Source of the DNA: Microbacterium sp. NC79
GTDB taxonomy: Bacteria; Actinomycetota; Actinomycetes; Actinomycetales; Microbacteriaceae
Assembly (NCBI RefSeq): GCF_019061125.1
Contig: NZ_JAHQYI010000001.1
Span: forward strand, 1,922,001-1,986,000
DNA length: 64,000 nucleotides
Reading direction: 5' to 3'
Position numbers and translations under genes: made by a program. Positions within the stretch are counted from its first letter, which is position 1. Every line of letters starts with the position of its first letter. This document shows positions 62,735 to 64,000 of this stretch, in pieces. The notes beneath the pieces are model-generated. The model did not search any database, was not told the origin of the DNA, and was given only the letters and a program-made list of their open reading frames with translations.

Positions 62735-63486
62735 CTCCAGCGCGCATTGTTCCGGCCGCAGATCAGACGCTGCGGATCCTCACGCTGATGTCGCGCGCCC
62801 GTGGGCCGCTGGCGGCGAGCGTGATTGCGAAGACCCTGACGATCCCCCGTTCGACCGTTTATCAGCTGCTTGACACCCTGCAGCTCAACGGATTCGTCGT
62901 ACATGTGCCCGAATCACGCACGTGGGGGCTCGGAACCGCGGCGTTTGAACTCGCAGGCGGTTTCGCCAGGCAAGAGCCGTTGGCACGCCTCGGGAGGCCG
63001 CTCCTCGCGACCCTCACCGACCGCATCGGCGAGTCCACTCACGTTGCCGTGATGAGTGGCCGCGATGTCGTTTACATCGTCGAAGAGCGTGCCGCGCGCC
63101 GCCCCGCTCTCGTCACGGATGTGGGCGTGCGCTTGCCCGCGCACCTCACTGCGACTGGCCGCGCGATGCTGGCTGCGCTGCCCGCCGAGCAGGTGCGCGC
63201 GCTGTATCCGGATGCATCGGCCTTCGCCGACCGCACCGGCCGCGGGCCACGCTCACTCTCCGAGCTTCGTGCCCTGCTACGCGAAACGCGCGCCGCCGGC
63301 ATCGCCACGGAAGACGGCGAAGTCACCTCTGGCATGCGCTCGGTTGCGGTGGCGGTGCGCGATCACACCGGCTGGCCGGTCGCCGCGGTCGCCGCCACAT
63401 GGAGTGATCACACGTCGGCCGACGACGTCGCCATCATCGCCGCCGTCACCGACGCAGCCGCCACCCTCGCAACCCGACTGCGGTAG
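62725..63486 (+). CDS. IclR-family regulator of the hut genes
   Basis: A 253-residue regulator. The winged HTH at about 10-70 (DQTLRILTLMSRARGPLAASVIAKTLTIPRSTVYQLLDTLQLNGFV) and the GAF-like effector domain (GESTHVAVMSGRDVVYIVEERAARRP, RLPAHLTATGRAMLAAL, GEVTSGMRSVAVAVRDHTGWPVAAV) are complete. Position, 61 bp from hutH and divergent, makes hut control likely; urocanate or histidine as ligand is inference. An upstream GTG at 62716 is possible. Confidence 0.88.
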   Translation: MSDTPARIVPAADQTLRILTLMSRARGPLAASVIAKTLTIPRSTVYQLLDTLQLNGFVVHVPESRTWGLGTAAFELAGGFARQEPLARLGRPLLATLTDRIGESTHVAVMSGRDVVYIVEERAARRPALVTDVGVRLPAHLTATGRAMLAALPAEQVRALYPDASAFADRTGRGPRSLSELRALLRETRAAGIATEDGEVTSGMRSVAVAVRDHTGWPVAAVAATWSDHTSADDVAIIAAVTDAAATLATRLR

Positions 63487-63525
63487 CTGGTTCCGCGCCT
63501 CCAGCGCCCCGGGTTGCGCGTCGCG

Positions 63526-63598
63526 ACAGAAGGAAAAAGACGCGGGAGAAGGAAAAACTCGGCCTCGTTTCCTTCTGCCGCAAACATTTCCTTCTGCC
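63526..63598. repeat. Intergenic palindromic repeat, copy 2
   Basis: AGAAGG at 63528 and 63547 (19 nt apart) face CCTTCT at 63571 and 63590 (19 nt apart), with ACTCGGCCTCG between. Same architecture and phase as 4279-4351. Located between convergent genes, it may also serve as a terminator hairpin. Confidence 0.65.
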
Positions 63599-63635
63599 AG
63601 AACACCGAAGGTGCGGCAAACCCAGCGCAGTGCCG

Positions 63636-64000
63636 TCAGTTCACGGCGAGAACGGAACCACGGGTGAGGCGCACGAGGTCATCAAACGTGAGCGGAAAAA
63701 CCGTATGCGCGGTGCCGCCTGCCGCCCACAGCTCAGCGAACTGCGCGAGGGTCTCATCGATGACCGTTTCAATCGGCGCGGGGTGACCCACCGGCGCCAC
63801 TCCCCCGATCACCTGACCGGTCGCCGCGACGACCTGATCTGGCTTGGCGCGCACAATGCGTTCTTTGCCCAGCCGCTCCGCAAGAAGCGCGGTGTCGACG
63901 CGGTGCGCGCCACTCGTCATGACGAGCAGCGGCTCATCGTCGGCCATGAACACCAGACTGTTCGCGATGGCGCCCACCTCGGTGCCGAGCGCCGCCGCCG
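63636..64000 (-). CDS. YbaK/EbsC-type aminoacyl-tRNA deacylase (partial, start beyond right edge)
   Basis: The frame is open to the window end, giving at least 121 residues: ALGTEVGAIANSLVFM...EPLLVMTSGAHRVDTALLAERLG...VRAKPDQVVAATGQVIGGVAPVGHP. These are the core motifs of the YbaK/ProX editing family, including the Lys/Gly-rich loop TGQVIGGVAPVGH. It hydrolyses mischarged tRNA such as Cys-tRNA-Pro; the exact substrate is not known. The N terminus lies outside the window. Confidence 0.88.
   Translation of the reverse strand, partial: AAALGTEVGAIANSLVFMADDEPLLVMTSGAHRVDTALLAERLGKERIVRAKPDQVVAATGQVIGGVAPVGHPAPIETVIDETLAQFAELWAAGGTAHTVFPLTFDDLVRLTRGSVLAVN

Overview
The window is high-GC actinobacterial DNA, most likely from a Microbacterium-like member of the Microbacteriaceae (Micrococcales). 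The evidence is the fused 2-oxoglutarate enzyme Kgd, two DUF222/13E12 HNH proteins, class Ib ribonucleotide reductase (nrdHIE plus nrdF), heterodimeric lycopene cyclase genes, DUF3817/DUF1684/DUF445 proteins, and many genes whose -10 hexamer ends exactly 6 nt before the start codon, as in leaderless actinobacterial transcripts. Genus assignment is inference. I found no tRNA, rRNA, CRISPR array, prophage or riboswitch.

Layout. 0-16 kb is a housekeeping block: a guaB1 fragment running off the left edge, kgd with a strong terminator, a diacylglycerol kinase, an HrpA helicase, a quinone oxidoreductase, a DUF222-HNH gene, a sulfurtransferase, a Gfo/Idh/MocA oxidoreductase and a NYN nuclease. An intact IS481-family element with a 6-bp target duplication sits exactly on the NYN stop codon. 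16-23 kb holds a cytosolic Cache-domain protein and a FadR-type regulator, divergent from a polyamine-type ABC transporter (potADBC-like), followed by a Cds1-like PLP enzyme. 23-29 kb has small membrane proteins and then a five-gene minus-strand operon: two SipW/TasA-type secreted proteins, a ricin-lectin protein, an LPATG wall-anchored protein and a SipW-like signal peptidase. It looks like a dedicated surface-fibre system.

32-41 kb is the metabolic centrepiece: idi-crtE-crtB-crtI-crtYe-crtYf-crtU in one overlapping operon, predicted to make the aromatic C40 carotenoid isorenieratene. A divergent MarR regulator stands at its head. At its tail, convergent, is a three-gene operon of a small protein, a BLUF blue-light photosensor and a cytochrome P450. 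The P450 is a natural candidate for carotenoid ring hydroxylation, and its co-transcription with a photosensor is the most interesting idea in the window.

41-47 kb has a decayed ABC exporter, a 44-bp perfect palindrome acting as terminator, and the class Ib nrd genes. Both nrd promoters carry paired NrdR boxes 32 bp apart, and five DnaA-box-like 9-mers lie between nrdH and the MFS gene. 47-56 kb holds an MFS transporter, a hydrolase, an acyl-CoA dehydrogenase, a CsoR/RcnR-family repressor, DUF445, a protealysin-like M4 protease with its emfourin inhibitor, thyA-folA, and a second DUF222-HNH gene with an SOS-box-like operator inside its promoter. 57-63.5 kb is the histidine-utilisation cluster (hutG, a SixA-like phosphatase, hutI, hutU, hutH and a divergent IclR regulator). 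The window ends in a YbaK-type deacylase cut by the right edge.
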